Source of the DNA: Erysipelatoclostridium sp. AM42-17
GTDB taxonomy: Bacteria; Bacillota_I; Bacilli_A; Erysipelotrichales; Coprobacillaceae
Length of the DNA: 39,447 nt
Direction of reading: 5' to 3'
Assembly (NCBI RefSeq): GCF_003480255.1
Contig: NZ_QUIN01000023.1
Span: 1 to 39,447 of the forward strand
Under the pieces are notes generated by a model that had not been told where the DNA came from, ran no database searches, and worked only from the letters and a program-made list of their open reading frames with translations. Positions 31,834 to 39,447 of the stretch are shown piece by piece. Position 1 is the first letter of the stretch, and each line of letters begins with the position of its first letter. The position numbers were made by a program, and so were the translations under genes.

Positions 31834-32715
31834 GTCATCAAAATCATTGATAGGGCTATGTAAAGGGTGACGTACGTCATTTTCTTTATCATAGCTAATT
31901 TTATTTTTTATGTTATTATCATAATCTTTTTTAAATATACAAGAAAAGATAACATTAAGAATATATTCCATAGATGTTTGTGATGCAAAAGGAGCAATTT
32001 TTGTAAAGATTTTTTCTCTTGATCCGATATTTAATATGTAGTTTGCATAGTGAGATAGACGATTATCACCTATTGAAGTTAAAATAATAATAGGTGTTTT
32101 TTTATCCTTTAATATTTTAGCAACCTTAATTAATTCATTTGTTTCTCCAGAGTATGAAATAATCATAGCTACCTTATTTGGATTAGAATTGTATGACATA
32201 AATACTTGTTCACCAGCAATCATTTTTAAATTAACATTTCTTTGGATCCTCATCATTTTATGTTGGAATGATAAAGCTGCAAGCAGTGAATTACCTGTAC
32301 CATAAATATCAATATCATAATTATGATAAAGTAGTTCTACAATTTGATGTAACTGGTCAAAATCAATAAGCTGAATGGTTTCAGCAACTACTTCTTGATT
32401 TAAACTGGCTAATTTATGAACAATCATCGAATCACTGTCATTTTTACTAAAAGGAAAGTTAACATCAATCCGATTTGTATGTGCTAAGTCAAATTGTAAT
32501 TCTGCTGAATATTTAATTTTAAAATCACTGTACCCTTCAAGACCTAATTTATGACATAATCTAACAATAGTGGCTGGAGAGGTATAGGTTTTTTGTGCAA
32601 GTTCTTTAATAGAAAGAGTTAATACTTTTTCTCCTTCGTTTAAAATATAGTGTGCAATTTCTTTTTCTGAATGGGAAAAGTCAAGTTCAAATTCTAATTG
32701 TGTCATTATACTCAT
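31831..32715 (-). CDS. MurR/RpiR-family transcriptional regulator
   Basis: 294 aa. N-terminal HTH (about 1-75: LTLSIKELAQKTYTSPATIVRLCHKLGLEGYSDFKIKYSAEL) and C-terminal SIS sugar-phosphate-binding domain (DIYGTGNSLLAALSFQHKM ... VAMIISYSGETNELIKVAKILKDKKTPIIILTS). Start at ATG 32715 with GGTG upstream; the frame continues upstream to 32748 but crosses the -10 and operator. The operator palindrome at 32740-32756 covers its promoter spacer, so autoregulation is likely. Divergent from the GH1 gene, which it presumably controls in response to a phosphorylated beta-glucoside. Confidence 0.92.
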   Translation of the reverse strand: MSIMTQLEFELDFSHSEKEIAHYILNEGEKVLTLSIKELAQKTYTSPATIVRLCHKLGLEGYSDFKIKYSAELQFDLAHTNRIDVNFPFSKNDSDSMIVHKLASLNQEVVAETIQLIDFDQLHQIVELLYHNYDIDIYGTGNSLLAALSFQHKMMRIQRNVNLKMIAGEQVFMSYNSNPNKVAMIISYSGETNELIKVAKILKDKKTPIIILTSIGDNRLSHYANYILNIGSREKIFTKIAPFASQTSMEYILNVIFSCIFKKDYDNNIKNKISYDKENDVRHPLHSPINDFDD

Positions 32716-32731
32716 TTTTATCACCATAATC

Positions 32732-32760
32732 ATTATATCATGAAACAAAGTTTCATAAAA
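32732..32760 (-). promoter_or_regulatory. Promoter of the RpiR-type gene
   Basis: TTTTAT (32760-32755), 17-nt spacer, TATAAT (32737-32732) preceded by TGA. Confidence 0.65.
32740..32756. promoter_or_regulatory. RpiR-type operator palindrome
   Basis: ATGAAAC-AAA-GTTTCAT, perfect 7+3+7 inverted repeat sitting in the spacer of the regulator's promoter. A further half-site, ATGAAAC, lies at 32782-32788. Confidence 0.7.
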
Positions 32761-32813
32761 CTGTTGTTTTTTAAATTAAATATGAAACAATATAAAAAGG
32801 AACATCATAGATA

Positions 32814-32841
32814 TTTACAATTAAATTTTGATGGTTAAAAT
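32814..32841 (+). promoter_or_regulatory. Promoter of the GH1 gene
   Basis: TTTACA (32814-32819), 16-nt spacer, TAAAAT (32836-32841). Confidence 0.6.
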
Positions 32842-32870
32842 ATTATTGTGAGATAAAAAAGGAGATTATT

Positions 32871-34283
32871 ATGGAAAAAAAATTAGCTAAAGATTTTTAT
32901 TGGGGTGGATCAGTTTCATCATTCCAAACTGAAGGACATCGTCATGAAGGTGGAAAAGGATTATGTGTTTATGATGTAAGACCTATGAATCCTGAATTTT
33001 CTGATTGGAATGATGCTATTGATGAATATACTCGTTATGATGAAGATATTGCATTAATGAAAGGAATGGGATTTAATTTCTATCGTTTCTCTATTTGTTG
33101 GAGTCGTATTATTCCTAATGGTACATTAGATGAACCAGTTAATGAAGAAGGAGTTAAATTTTATAGCGATTTAATTGATAAATTATTAGCTGCTGGAATT
33201 GAACCAATGATTACATTAGTTCACTTTGATATGCCATATCATTTAGTAGAAAAATATAATGGTTTTGCTTCAAGATATGTTGTTGATTGCTTTGAAAGAT
33301 ATGCCAAAGTATGTATTGAAAGATTTGGTGATCGTGTTAAACATTGGATGTCATTTAATGAACAAAATCTTCATAGTATGATGTTACGTGTTTCTAACGC
33401 TGAAGTTATTCCTGAAGGCGTAAGCTATCCTAAACATTTATATCAAGTTAATCATAATGTTATGATGGCTCACTGTAAAGCAGTACGTGCTTTAAGACAA
33501 ATGCAACCAGATGCTAAATTCTGCGGAATGGGTGCTATTACAAACATTTATGCTTATGATAATAGTCCAGAAAATAACTTCTTTGCTACTAAAGGTTATA
33601 ATTTATTAAACGGATTCTTAGTTGATACATTTGCTCAAGGTAAATATCCTGATTATTGGAATGCTTATCTTGAAAACAGAGGATGGATGCCAGAATTTGA
33701 AGAAGGCGATGAAGAATTATTAAAATACACAGTTGATTATATTGCTTTCTCTTATTATCGTTCAAATACAGTTAAAACTGGAAAATTTGATTACGAAAGA
33801 CCTGCACATGAATGTGTAAATGAACAACAAATTAAAAATCCACATTGCGAAGCTAATGAATGGGATTGGGAAATTGATCCAATTGGATTCAGATGGACAT
33901 TAAATGATTTACATCATAGAACTGGACTTCCAGTATTTGTTCTTGAAAATGGTATTGGATGGCGTGAAGATATGACTCAAGAAGAAGTAGACAAAATGTT
34001 AGCAGAAGGTCGTACTATTGAAGATGATTATCGTATCAATTATCATAGAGATCATATTAAAGAAATGAAAAATGCTATTTTTGAAGATGGTGTTGATTGC
34101 TTAGGTTATATTACTTGGGGACCAATTGATATCTTAGCTAGTATGTGCAATATGGATAAACGTTATGGATTTGTTTATGTTAATAGAACAAACAAAGATT
34201 TAAGAGATATGAAACGTATTCCTAAAAAATCATATTATTGGGTTAAAAAAGCATTTGAAAGCAATGGTGAAGAGTTAGACTAA
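32871..34283 (+). CDS. Glycoside hydrolase family 1, probable 6-phospho-beta-glucosidase
   Basis: 470 aa TIM-barrel enzyme. Acid/base Glu in KHWMSFNEQN (about residue 165), nucleophile Glu in LPVFVLENGIGWRED (about 362); FYWGGSVSSFQTEG and GFNFYRFSICWSRIIPNG are family 1 N-terminal signatures; RIPKKSYYWVKKAF at the end is usual for bacterial phospho-beta-glucosidases. The RpiR neighbour, which senses phosphosugars, supports the 6-phospho substrate, but no PTS permease lies in the window. AAGGAG precedes the ATG. Monocistronic, with a strong terminator. Confidence 0.9.
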   Translation: MEKKLAKDFYWGGSVSSFQTEGHRHEGGKGLCVYDVRPMNPEFSDWNDAIDEYTRYDEDIALMKGMGFNFYRFSICWSRIIPNGTLDEPVNEEGVKFYSDLIDKLLAAGIEPMITLVHFDMPYHLVEKYNGFASRYVVDCFERYAKVCIERFGDRVKHWMSFNEQNLHSMMLRVSNAEVIPEGVSYPKHLYQVNHNVMMAHCKAVRALRQMQPDAKFCGMGAITNIYAYDNSPENNFFATKGYNLLNGFLVDTFAQGKYPDYWNAYLENRGWMPEFEEGDEELLKYTVDYIAFSYYRSNTVKTGKFDYERPAHECVNEQQIKNPHCEANEWDWEIDPIGFRWTLNDLHHRTGLPVFVLENGIGWREDMTQEEVDKMLAEGRTIEDDYRINYHRDHIKEMKNAIFEDGVDCLGYITWGPIDILASMCNMDKRYGFVYVNRTNKDLRDMKRIPKKSYYWVKKAFESNGEELD

Positions 34284-34288
34284 AAAAT

Positions 34289-34325
34289 AAGATATATCAC
34301 TTTCATAGTGATATATCTTTTATTT
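34289..34325 (+). terminator. Terminator after the GH1 gene
   Basis: AAGATATATCACT-TTCAT-AGTGATATATCTT, 13 bp perfect, then T-rich tract. Confidence 0.9.
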
Positions 34326-34345
34326 TTATTTGTATTTAATTGGAG

Positions 34346-34351
34346 TATAAT
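34346..34351 (+). promoter_or_regulatory. -10 of the first nitroreductase gene
   Basis: TATAAT, 26 nt before the start codon; the -35 is weak. Confidence 0.4.
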
Positions 34352-34377
34352 AGTTTTTGAAAAGCGAGGAATATTAT

Positions 34378-34884
34378 ATGGAATTTAATGAAGTTATTAC
34401 AAATCGTTACTCATGCAAGGATTTCACTGATAAACAAATTGATGAACATCAATTAAATGAGATACTAGAAGCTGGAAGAATTGCGCCAACTGCAAAAAAC
34501 TTTCAAGAACAAAAAATATATGTTATTCAATCAAAAGAATACTTAGATAAAATTGATCACTGCACACCTTGTCGTTATCATGCACCAACGGTTTTAGTTG
34601 TTGCTTATGATAAAAATCATGTTTTTAATTATCCTGGTGATAAAAGAAATTCTGGAATTGAAGATGCTTCTATTGTTGCTACTCATATGCTATTAGCTGC
34701 CTATAATGCAGGGGTAGATAGTTGTTGGATTAATTTTTTTGATCCTGAACAGTTAGCAAAAGAATTGAATCTTCCAAAAAATGAGGAAATCTTAATGATG
34801 ATGGATTTAGGGTATGGTAAAGCTAAACCATTAGCTAATCACTTTTCTAGAAAAGAAATTAAAGAAACAGTTCAATATTTATAA
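34378..34884 (+). CDS. Nitroreductase-family FMN oxidoreductase
   Basis: 168 aa. FMN-binding start (EFNEVITNRYSCKDFTDKQID), ILEAGRIAPTAKNFQEQKIYVIQ, a dimer core (HAPTVLVVAYD), IEDASIVATHMLLAAYNAGVDSCWINFFDPEQLAKEL, and LMMMDLGYGKAK. Reduces nitro compounds or related electrophiles with NAD(P)H; physiological substrate unknown. Start at ATG 34378 after GCGAGG; an upstream in-frame codon (34357) lies directly after the -10. A second, diverged family member lies at 38834. Confidence 0.92.
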   Translation: MEFNEVITNRYSCKDFTDKQIDEHQLNEILEAGRIAPTAKNFQEQKIYVIQSKEYLDKIDHCTPCRYHAPTVLVVAYDKNHVFNYPGDKRNSGIEDASIVATHMLLAAYNAGVDSCWINFFDPEQLAKELNLPKNEEILMMMDLGYGKAKPLANHFSRKEIKETVQYL

Positions 34885-34890
34885 ATAATT

Positions 34891-34917
34891 AAGTCTATAC
34901 AATGTATAGACTTTTTT
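34891..34917 (+). terminator. Terminator after the first nitroreductase gene
   Basis: AAGTCTATAC-AAT-GTATAGACTT with six T. Confidence 0.9.
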
Positions 34918-34944
34918 ATACAATAAGCTAAAGGGAGATAGTAT

Positions 34945-35418
34945 ATGAAACTGATATTTAAACAAAGATTACTCTCACTATTTGATAGTTATGATATTTA
35001 TGATGATCAAGACCAAGTTGTTTTTAAGGTGGAAGGGAAATTGAGTTTTGGACATAAATTATTGATTTATAATGTTCATGATGAATTAGTTGGGATGATT
35101 AAAGAAGAATTATTGACTTTTATGCCTAGATTTGCTTTGTATAAAAATAATCAATATGTTGGTTCGATTCGCAAAGTATTTCAATTGTTTAAACCTGCTT
35201 ATGTTTTAGATTATCTTAACTGGTCAATTGAGGGAGAAATAATGGAATGGAATTATGATATTTATGATGAAAATCATCAAAGAGTAGCAAAGATAGATAA
35301 AGAACTTCTACATTTAACAGATACTTATATTTTAGATGTTGAGGATTTCCAATATGCATTAGATGTTTTAATGATTGCTTTAGCTATTGATATTGAAAAA
35401 TGTAGCCGACAAAAATAA
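34945..35418 (+). CDS. LURP-one-related (YxjI-type) protein
   Basis: 157 aa with the tubby-like beta-barrel pattern of the LURP-one family (DUF567): MKLIFKQRLLSLFDSYDIYDDQDQVVFKVEGKLSFGHKLLIYN...ELVGMIKEELLTFMPRFALYKNNQYVGSIRKVF, then WSIEGEIMEWNYDIYDENHQRVAKIDKELLHLTDTYILDVED, and the final hydrophobic helix (ALDVLMIALAIDIEKC). Related folds include phospholipid scramblases. Function unknown in bacteria. AAAGGGAG precedes the ATG. Confidence 0.88.
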   Translation: MKLIFKQRLLSLFDSYDIYDDQDQVVFKVEGKLSFGHKLLIYNVHDELVGMIKEELLTFMPRFALYKNNQYVGSIRKVFQLFKPAYVLDYLNWSIEGEIMEWNYDIYDENHQRVAKIDKELLHLTDTYILDVEDFQYALDVLMIALAIDIEKCSRQK

Positions 35419-35430
35419 TCAAGAAAGTTT

Positions 35431-35459
35431 TAGACATTAATATCATTATTTGTTATGAT
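35431..35459 (+). promoter_or_regulatory. Promoter of the uracil permease gene
   Basis: TAGACA (35431-35436), 17-nt spacer, TATGAT (35454-35459). No PyrR-type attenuator fits in the short leader. Confidence 0.65.
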
Positions 35460-35482
35460 ATCCTAAGAAAAGGGAGAATATA

Positions 35483-36757
35483 ATGGAAAAAAGTAAAAAT
35501 TTAATTATCGATGTTAATGAAAAACCTAATGGTTTACAATGGATTTTCTTGAGTTTCCAACATGTATTTGCCATGTTTGGAGCAACCATTCTTGTTCCTA
35601 TTTTGACTGGTTTTCCAGTATCTGTTGCTTTATTTGCCTCAGGTATAGGAACATTAATTTATACAATGTGTACTAAAAGAAAAGTACCAGTATATTTGGG
35701 TTCATCTTTTGCCTACATTACAGCAGTTCAATTAGCTGTAAAATCTATGGGTGGTGATGTTTCAGCAGCACAAACAGGATTAATGTTAGTTGGTCTTATT
35801 TATGTTATTATTGCAATTATCATTAAATTTGTAGGGAAAGATTGGATTGATCGTTTATTACCACCAATTGTTATTGGACCTATGATTGCAGTTATTGGTT
35901 TAGGTCTTGCCAGTAATGCAATTACTAATGCTGGGTTTGTTTTAGGTGGTGAAGTTTCTTATATGATTGTTGCCATTGTTACATTTTTAGTTGCAGCATT
36001 AGTTTCAAGTCAAGCAAAGGGATTTTTAAAGATTGTACCTTTTTTAATTGCAATATTAGTAGGGTATGTTTTATCTTTATGTTTTGGTATTGTGGATTTA
36101 TCAGGAGTATCAAAAGCTGCATGGATTTCAATTCCACAATTTAAATTTCCATTCCATGTACCTGGATTTGACTCATATCATTTACACTTTGGACCTGAAA
36201 CATGGGCTGTATTACCAGTTGCTATTGTTACTGTTTCAGAACATATTGGCGATCATACAGTTTTAGGAAAAATCTGCGGACTTAATTTCTTAAAAGATCC
36301 TGGATTAGATCGTACTTTGATTGGTGATGGTCTTGCTACAACTGTATCTGCATTTATTGGTGGACCTGCTAATACAACTTATGGTGAAAATACAGGTGTT
36401 ATTGGTTTAACAAAAATTGGTTCTGTATATGTTACTTGTGGAGCAGCGTGTATTGCTATTTTACTTTCTTTTTGTGGTAAAATTGCAGCATTAATCAGTT
36501 CTATTCCAAATTGTGTACTTGGAGGAATGAGTATTCTATTATATGGTGTTATTGCTAGTAATGGTTTACGAATTCTTATTGATGAAAAGGTTGATTTTAG
36601 TAAACAAAGAAATCTGATTATTGCTTCAGCAATGCTTGTCATTGGTTTAGGTGGTGCGGTTTTCCCACTTGGTGGAAGTGCTACTTTATCTGGAACAGCA
36701 TTAGCTGCTATTGTTGGCGTACTATTAAATTTAATTTTACCAATGAATTCTAATTAA
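35483..36757 (+). CDS. uraA: Uracil permease (NCS2 family)
   Basis: 424 aa, about 12-14 membrane segments, uracil/proton symporter. QHVFAMFGATILVPILTGFP and GSSFAYITAV lie in the N-terminal half; the substrate-site segments VSEHIGDHTVLGKICG and GGPANTTYGENTGVIGLTKIGS match UraA/PyrP rather than xanthine permeases, and NCVLGGMSILLYGVIASNGLRIL follows. GGGAG precedes the ATG. It would feed pyrimidine salvage, to which udk also belongs. Confidence 0.94.
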   Translation: MEKSKNLIIDVNEKPNGLQWIFLSFQHVFAMFGATILVPILTGFPVSVALFASGIGTLIYTMCTKRKVPVYLGSSFAYITAVQLAVKSMGGDVSAAQTGLMLVGLIYVIIAIIIKFVGKDWIDRLLPPIVIGPMIAVIGLGLASNAITNAGFVLGGEVSYMIVAIVTFLVAALVSSQAKGFLKIVPFLIAILVGYVLSLCFGIVDLSGVSKAAWISIPQFKFPFHVPGFDSYHLHFGPETWAVLPVAIVTVSEHIGDHTVLGKICGLNFLKDPGLDRTLIGDGLATTVSAFIGGPANTTYGENTGVIGLTKIGSVYVTCGAACIAILLSFCGKIAALISSIPNCVLGGMSILLYGVIASNGLRILIDEKVDFSKQRNLIIASAMLVIGLGGAVFPLGGSATLSGTALAAIVGVLLNLILPMNSN

Positions 36758-36781
36758 GAACTTTTTGAAAGTTCTTTTTTA
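36756..36781 (+). terminator. Terminator after uraA
   Basis: AAGAACTTT-TTG-AAAGTTCTT plus T-tract, overlapping the stop codon. Confidence 0.88.
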
Positions 36782-36784
36782 TTT

Positions 36785-36811
36785 ATAGCACTCAAGTGTT
36801 GACAGTGCTAA
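36785..36811 (+). promoter_or_regulatory. CIRCE element 1 (HrcA operator) of htpG
   Basis: ATAGCACTC-N9-CAGTGCTAA against the consensus TTAGCACTC-N9-GAGTGCTAA; one mismatch in each arm. It overlaps the -35. Confidence 0.85.
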
Positions 36812-36827
36812 ATAAAAGTAATATACT
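36799..36827 (+). promoter_or_regulatory. Promoter of htpG
   Basis: TTGACA (36799-36804), 17-nt spacer, TATACT (36822-36827). Confidence 0.85.
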
Positions 36828-36831
36828 GTTT

Positions 36832-36858
36832 TTAGCAAATTTAATAGCAGAGTGCTAA
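36832..36858 (+). promoter_or_regulatory. CIRCE-like element 2 of htpG
   Basis: TTAGCAAAT-N9-GAGTGCTAA: right arm perfect, left arm degenerate in its last three bases, spacing exactly 9. It covers the transcription start and reaches the ribosome site. Confidence 0.65.
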
Positions 36859-36870
36859 AGGAGGATAATT

Positions 36871-38760
36871 ATGGCAGAAAAAAAACAATTTAAAGCTGAA
36901 TCTCAAAGATTACTAGATTTAATGGTCAATTCCATTTATACACATAAAGAAATATTTTTAAGAGAATTAATATCTAATGCAAGTGATGCTAGTGATAAAT
37001 TATATTATAAAGCTCTTACAGAAAATATTTCATCTATTAATAGACAGGATTTATCTATTGATCTAGCTATTGATAAAGAAAATAGAACTCTTACAATAAC
37101 AGATCATGGTATTGGAATGGATAAAGATGAATTAGAAGAACATTTAGGAACAATTGCTAATAGTGGGTCATTTAAATTTAAAAACGAAAATGATCATGAT
37201 GATATAGATATTATTGGTCAATTTGGTGTGGGCTTCTATTCAGCATTTATGGTTGCAAAAAAAGTCGAAGTTTCATCACGTAAGTATGGTCAAGATCAAG
37301 GGTATACATGGGTTTCAAGTGCAAATGATGGCTATGAAATTTTTGAAACTAATGGATTATCTACAGGAACATCAATTAAATTATATTTAAAAGATAATAC
37401 AGATGATGATAAATATGATGAATATTTAGATCAATATGAAATAGAAAGATTAATTAAGAAGTATTCAGATTATGTTCATTATCCAATTAAAATGGATGTG
37501 ACTGTTTCTAAGAAAAAAGAAGATAGTGATGAATATGAAGATGTTGTTGAAAACAAAACACTTAACTCTATGGTTCCATTATGGAAACGTAATAAAAAGG
37601 ATATTAAACTAGAAGAATATAATGAATTCTATAAAGATAAATTCAATGATTTTTCAGATCCTTTAAAAGTCATTCATACACGTGTAGAGGGTAATGTTTC
37701 TTATGATGCATTATTATTTATTCCTAGTCAAGCACCTATGAATTATTATTCAAATGATTATGAAAAAGGTTTACAACTTTATAGTCGTGGTGTCTTCATT
37801 ATGGATAAAGCCAGCGATTTAGTTCCAGAACATTTTAGATTTGTTAAAGGTTTAGTTGATTCACAAGATTTATCTTTAAATATTTCACGTGAAATTTTAC
37901 AGCACGATCGTCAATTAAAATTAATTGCTGATAAGATTGAAAAGAAAATTCAAAGTGAATTAGAAAATATGTTAAAAAATGACCGTGAAAAATATGAGTC
38001 ATTCTTTAAAAATTTTGGTCTTCAATTAAAATTTGGTATTTATCAAAGCTATGGTATGCTAAAAGATAAATTACAAGATTTATTACTATTCTATTCAAGC
38101 AAACAAGATAAATATATTACTTTAAAAGAATATATTGATAGTATGAAAGAAGGACAAGCTGAAATCTATTTTGCAAGTGGTGAAACAAAAGAAAAAATTG
38201 CAACTTTACCACAAGTAGAAGTGGTTTTAGATAAAGATTATGATGTTTTATTCATGATGGACAATGTTGATGAATTTATGATTCAAATGATGAGAGATTA
38301 TGATGGTAAAGCATTTAAAAATGTAGCTCAAGGTGATTTAAATCTTGAAACTGAAGAAGAAAAGAAAGAATTAGAAAAGATTAATGATGATAATAAAGAT
38401 TTACTTACAGCTATTAAAGATTCATTAGATAATAAAGTAGTTGATGTAAGATTTACAAATCGTTTAAAATCACATCCTGTATGTTTAGTAAGTGATCAAG
38501 GTGTATCGTTTGAAATGGAAAAAGTATTGAATGCGATGCCAGAAGGTGGCGATGTTAAAGCAGGACGAATTTTAGAAATCAATCCAAATCATCCTATTTT
38601 CCAAGCAATTTCTAATGTGTTTAAAAATAAACCAGATACTATCGGTGATTATGCATCATTATTATATGATCAAGCTTTATTAATTGAAGGATTTACTGTA
38701 GAAAATCCAGTGGATTTTTCAAATAAAATTTGTGATTTGATGATTCAATTAAATAAATAA
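36871..38760 (+). CDS. htpG: Molecular chaperone HtpG (Hsp90)
   Basis: 629 aa, cytosolic ATP-dependent chaperone. The N-terminal GHKL ATPase has FLRELISNASDASDKL with the catalytic Glu/Asn, TDHGIGMDKDEL, and the lid/Gly motif GQFGVGFYSAFMV. The middle domain has the conserved catalytic-loop Arg region (GLVDSQDLSLNISREILQ). The C-terminal dimerisation domain follows without MEEVD. AAAGGAGG lies 7 nt before the ATG. Heat-shock control by HrcA is indicated by two CIRCE-like sites, unlike B. subtilis htpG, which is not in the HrcA regulon. Confidence 0.97.
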   Translation: MAEKKQFKAESQRLLDLMVNSIYTHKEIFLRELISNASDASDKLYYKALTENISSINRQDLSIDLAIDKENRTLTITDHGIGMDKDELEEHLGTIANSGSFKFKNENDHDDIDIIGQFGVGFYSAFMVAKKVEVSSRKYGQDQGYTWVSSANDGYEIFETNGLSTGTSIKLYLKDNTDDDKYDEYLDQYEIERLIKKYSDYVHYPIKMDVTVSKKKEDSDEYEDVVENKTLNSMVPLWKRNKKDIKLEEYNEFYKDKFNDFSDPLKVIHTRVEGNVSYDALLFIPSQAPMNYYSNDYEKGLQLYSRGVFIMDKASDLVPEHFRFVKGLVDSQDLSLNISREILQHDRQLKLIADKIEKKIQSELENMLKNDREKYESFFKNFGLQLKFGIYQSYGMLKDKLQDLLLFYSSKQDKYITLKEYIDSMKEGQAEIYFASGETKEKIATLPQVEVVLDKDYDVLFMMDNVDEFMIQMMRDYDGKAFKNVAQGDLNLETEEEKKELEKINDDNKDLLTAIKDSLDNKVVDVRFTNRLKSHPVCLVSDQGVSFEMEKVLNAMPEGGDVKAGRILEINPNHPIFQAISNVFKNKPDTIGDYASLLYDQALLIEGFTVENPVDFSNKICDLMIQLNK

Positions 38761-38774
38761 AGTGGATAAAAAAC

Positions 38775-38797
38775 GGCTACATTGAGTAGCCTTTTTT
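38775..38797 (+). terminator. Terminator after htpG
   Basis: GGCTAC-ATTGA-GTAGCC followed by six T. The T-run also lies at the -35 position of the next gene. Confidence 0.88.
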
Positions 38798-38806
38798 ATT
38801 AGACAT

Positions 38807-38815
38807 TGTTATAAT
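38807..38815 (+). promoter_or_regulatory. Extended -10 of the second nitroreductase gene
   Basis: TGTTATAAT, 18 nt before the start codon. Confidence 0.55.
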
Positions 38816-38833
38816 GGCTTTGGAGGTGCAAAT

Positions 38834-39370
38834 ATGGAGTTAAATGATATTATTAATCAGCGTAAGAGTATTAGAAAATATAAAGATCAAGATGTATCAA
38901 AACAATTAATTGATGAAATGATTCATTGTGCTACTTTGGCAGAAACATGGAAGAACAGTCAAACACCACGTTATCATGTTATCCAATCAAAAGAATTATT
39001 AAAACAATTTAAAGCACAATGTTTACCGGAATTTAATCAAAAAAATGTTGAAAATGCACCTGTATTAATTGTTTCTACTTTTGTTAAAGACCGTGCAGGT
39101 TATCAAAGGAATGGAAGCCCAGATAATGAACTCAATAATGGTTGGGGTATTTACGATACAGGTCTGCATAATCAAAATTTAATTTTAAAAGCAACTGAAT
39201 TAGGCTTAGGAACATTAGTGATGGGTATACGAAATGAAAGAAGTATTCGCAAATTATTGGAGATTCCAGCTAACGAAATGATTGTTTCAGTTATTGCGGT
39301 AGGGTATAGTGATATTGATCCCCAACGTCCACCTAGAAAGACAGTGGAAGAAATTACACACTATTATTAA
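38834..39370 (+). CDS. Nitroreductase-family FMN oxidoreductase (second member)
   Basis: 178 aa. LNDIINQRKSIRKYKDQDVSKQLIDEMIHCATLAETWKNSQTPRYHVIQ is the FMN-binding start with the typical Arg-Lys-Ser-Ile-Arg; WGIYDTGLHNQNLILKATELGLGTLVMGIRNERSIRKLLEIPANEMIVSVIAVGYSD is the core. Diverged from the member at 34378, so not a recent duplication. TGGAGGTG lies 6 nt before the ATG. Substrate unknown. Confidence 0.93.
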   Translation: MELNDIINQRKSIRKYKDQDVSKQLIDEMIHCATLAETWKNSQTPRYHVIQSKELLKQFKAQCLPEFNQKNVENAPVLIVSTFVKDRAGYQRNGSPDNELNNGWGIYDTGLHNQNLILKATELGLGTLVMGIRNERSIRKLLEIPANEMIVSVIAVGYSDIDPQRPPRKTVEEITHYY

Positions 39371-39397
39371 AAAAGAAAACTCAAAGAGTTTTCTTTT
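39371..39397 (+). terminator. Terminator after the second nitroreductase gene
   Basis: AAAAGAAAACTC-AAA-GAGTTTTCTTTT, 12 bp perfect. Confidence 0.88.
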
Positions 39398-39398
39398 C

Positions 39399-39433
39399 AG
39401 ACTGTTGACAAATTGACTATCGACAGTCTTTTT
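39399..39433 (+). terminator. Second, adjacent hairpin with T-tract
   Basis: AGACTGTTG pairs with CGACAGTCT (one wobble) across a 13-nt loop, then five T. Likely a back-up terminator. Confidence 0.6.
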
Positions 39434-39447
39434 AAAATTTGTTAGAA

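Noticed and set aside
32740..32756. The TGAAAC palindrome as a cre site
   Set aside because: Lacks the central CG of cre and fits an RpiR-type operator beside its own regulator gene.
34378..39370. The two nitroreductase genes as a recent duplication
   Set aside because: Their sequences differ widely outside the FMN motifs.

Overview
The window reads as a chromosomal segment of a low-GC, AT-rich Gram-positive bacterium of the Bacillota. The codon use and gene content look like Erysipelotrichia (Coprobacillus/Thomasclavelia/Catenibacterium-like), but that is inference without a database search. The evidence is the long block mnmA-recD2-alaS-ireB-ruvX-yrzB-mltG-trmR-trhP1-trhP2-udk-greA, which has nearly the same order as the Bacillus subtilis yrr region; GGAGG-type ribosome sites; T-box riboswitches; a CIRCE (HrcA) operator; and a CcpA-type cre site. 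I see no phage, insertion sequence or CRISPR array.

Layout. 1-2.3 kb: a membrane protein with a degenerate HAD domain, then tRNA-Lys, tRNA-Ser and tRNA-Asp. 2.3-5 kb: a Nudix ADP-sugar pyrophosphatase, a well-formed candidate small RNA on the minus strand, an RluA-type pseudouridine synthase and a ROK glucokinase. 5.2-18.8 kb: the conserved tRNA/translation/cell-wall block, interrupted by a lactonase-family beta-propeller gene. alaS has a classic T-box with a GCU (Ala) specifier. 18.8-23.7 kb: two small membrane proteins, an amino-acid ABC transporter operon under its own T-box, and a ZIP metal transporter. 23.7-27.8 kb: a TPR protein with a cold-shock-like C-terminal domain, divergent from pnp and maf.

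27.8-30.6 kb is the most accessory-looking part. An HTH regulator is divergent from a membrane-anchored Ser/Thr kinase with atypical motifs, followed by a small acidic protein, a four-helix membrane protein and a lipoprotein. 30.6-39.4 kb is metabolism and stress: phosphofructokinase with an upstream cre-like site, an RpiR regulator divergent from a GH1 glycosidase with a perfect operator palindrome, two nitroreductases, a LURP-one-related protein, a uracil permease, and htpG behind two CIRCE-like elements.

Themes. RNA and wobble-base modification are strongly represented: mnmA for s2U34, trhP1/trhP2/trmR for mo5U34, an RluA enzyme, PNPase and a TPR/cold-shock-like protein. Sugar catabolism is represented by glucokinase, PFK and RpiR-GH1. 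Candidates for undescribed biology are the small RNA at about 2935-3018, the T-box whose best-aligned specifier is UUC (Phe) on a transporter family usually linked to tryptophan, the HTH/kinase divergon, the pseudo-HAD/J-like membrane protein, and the TPR/cold-shock-like protein sharing mirror-image promoter motifs with pnp.
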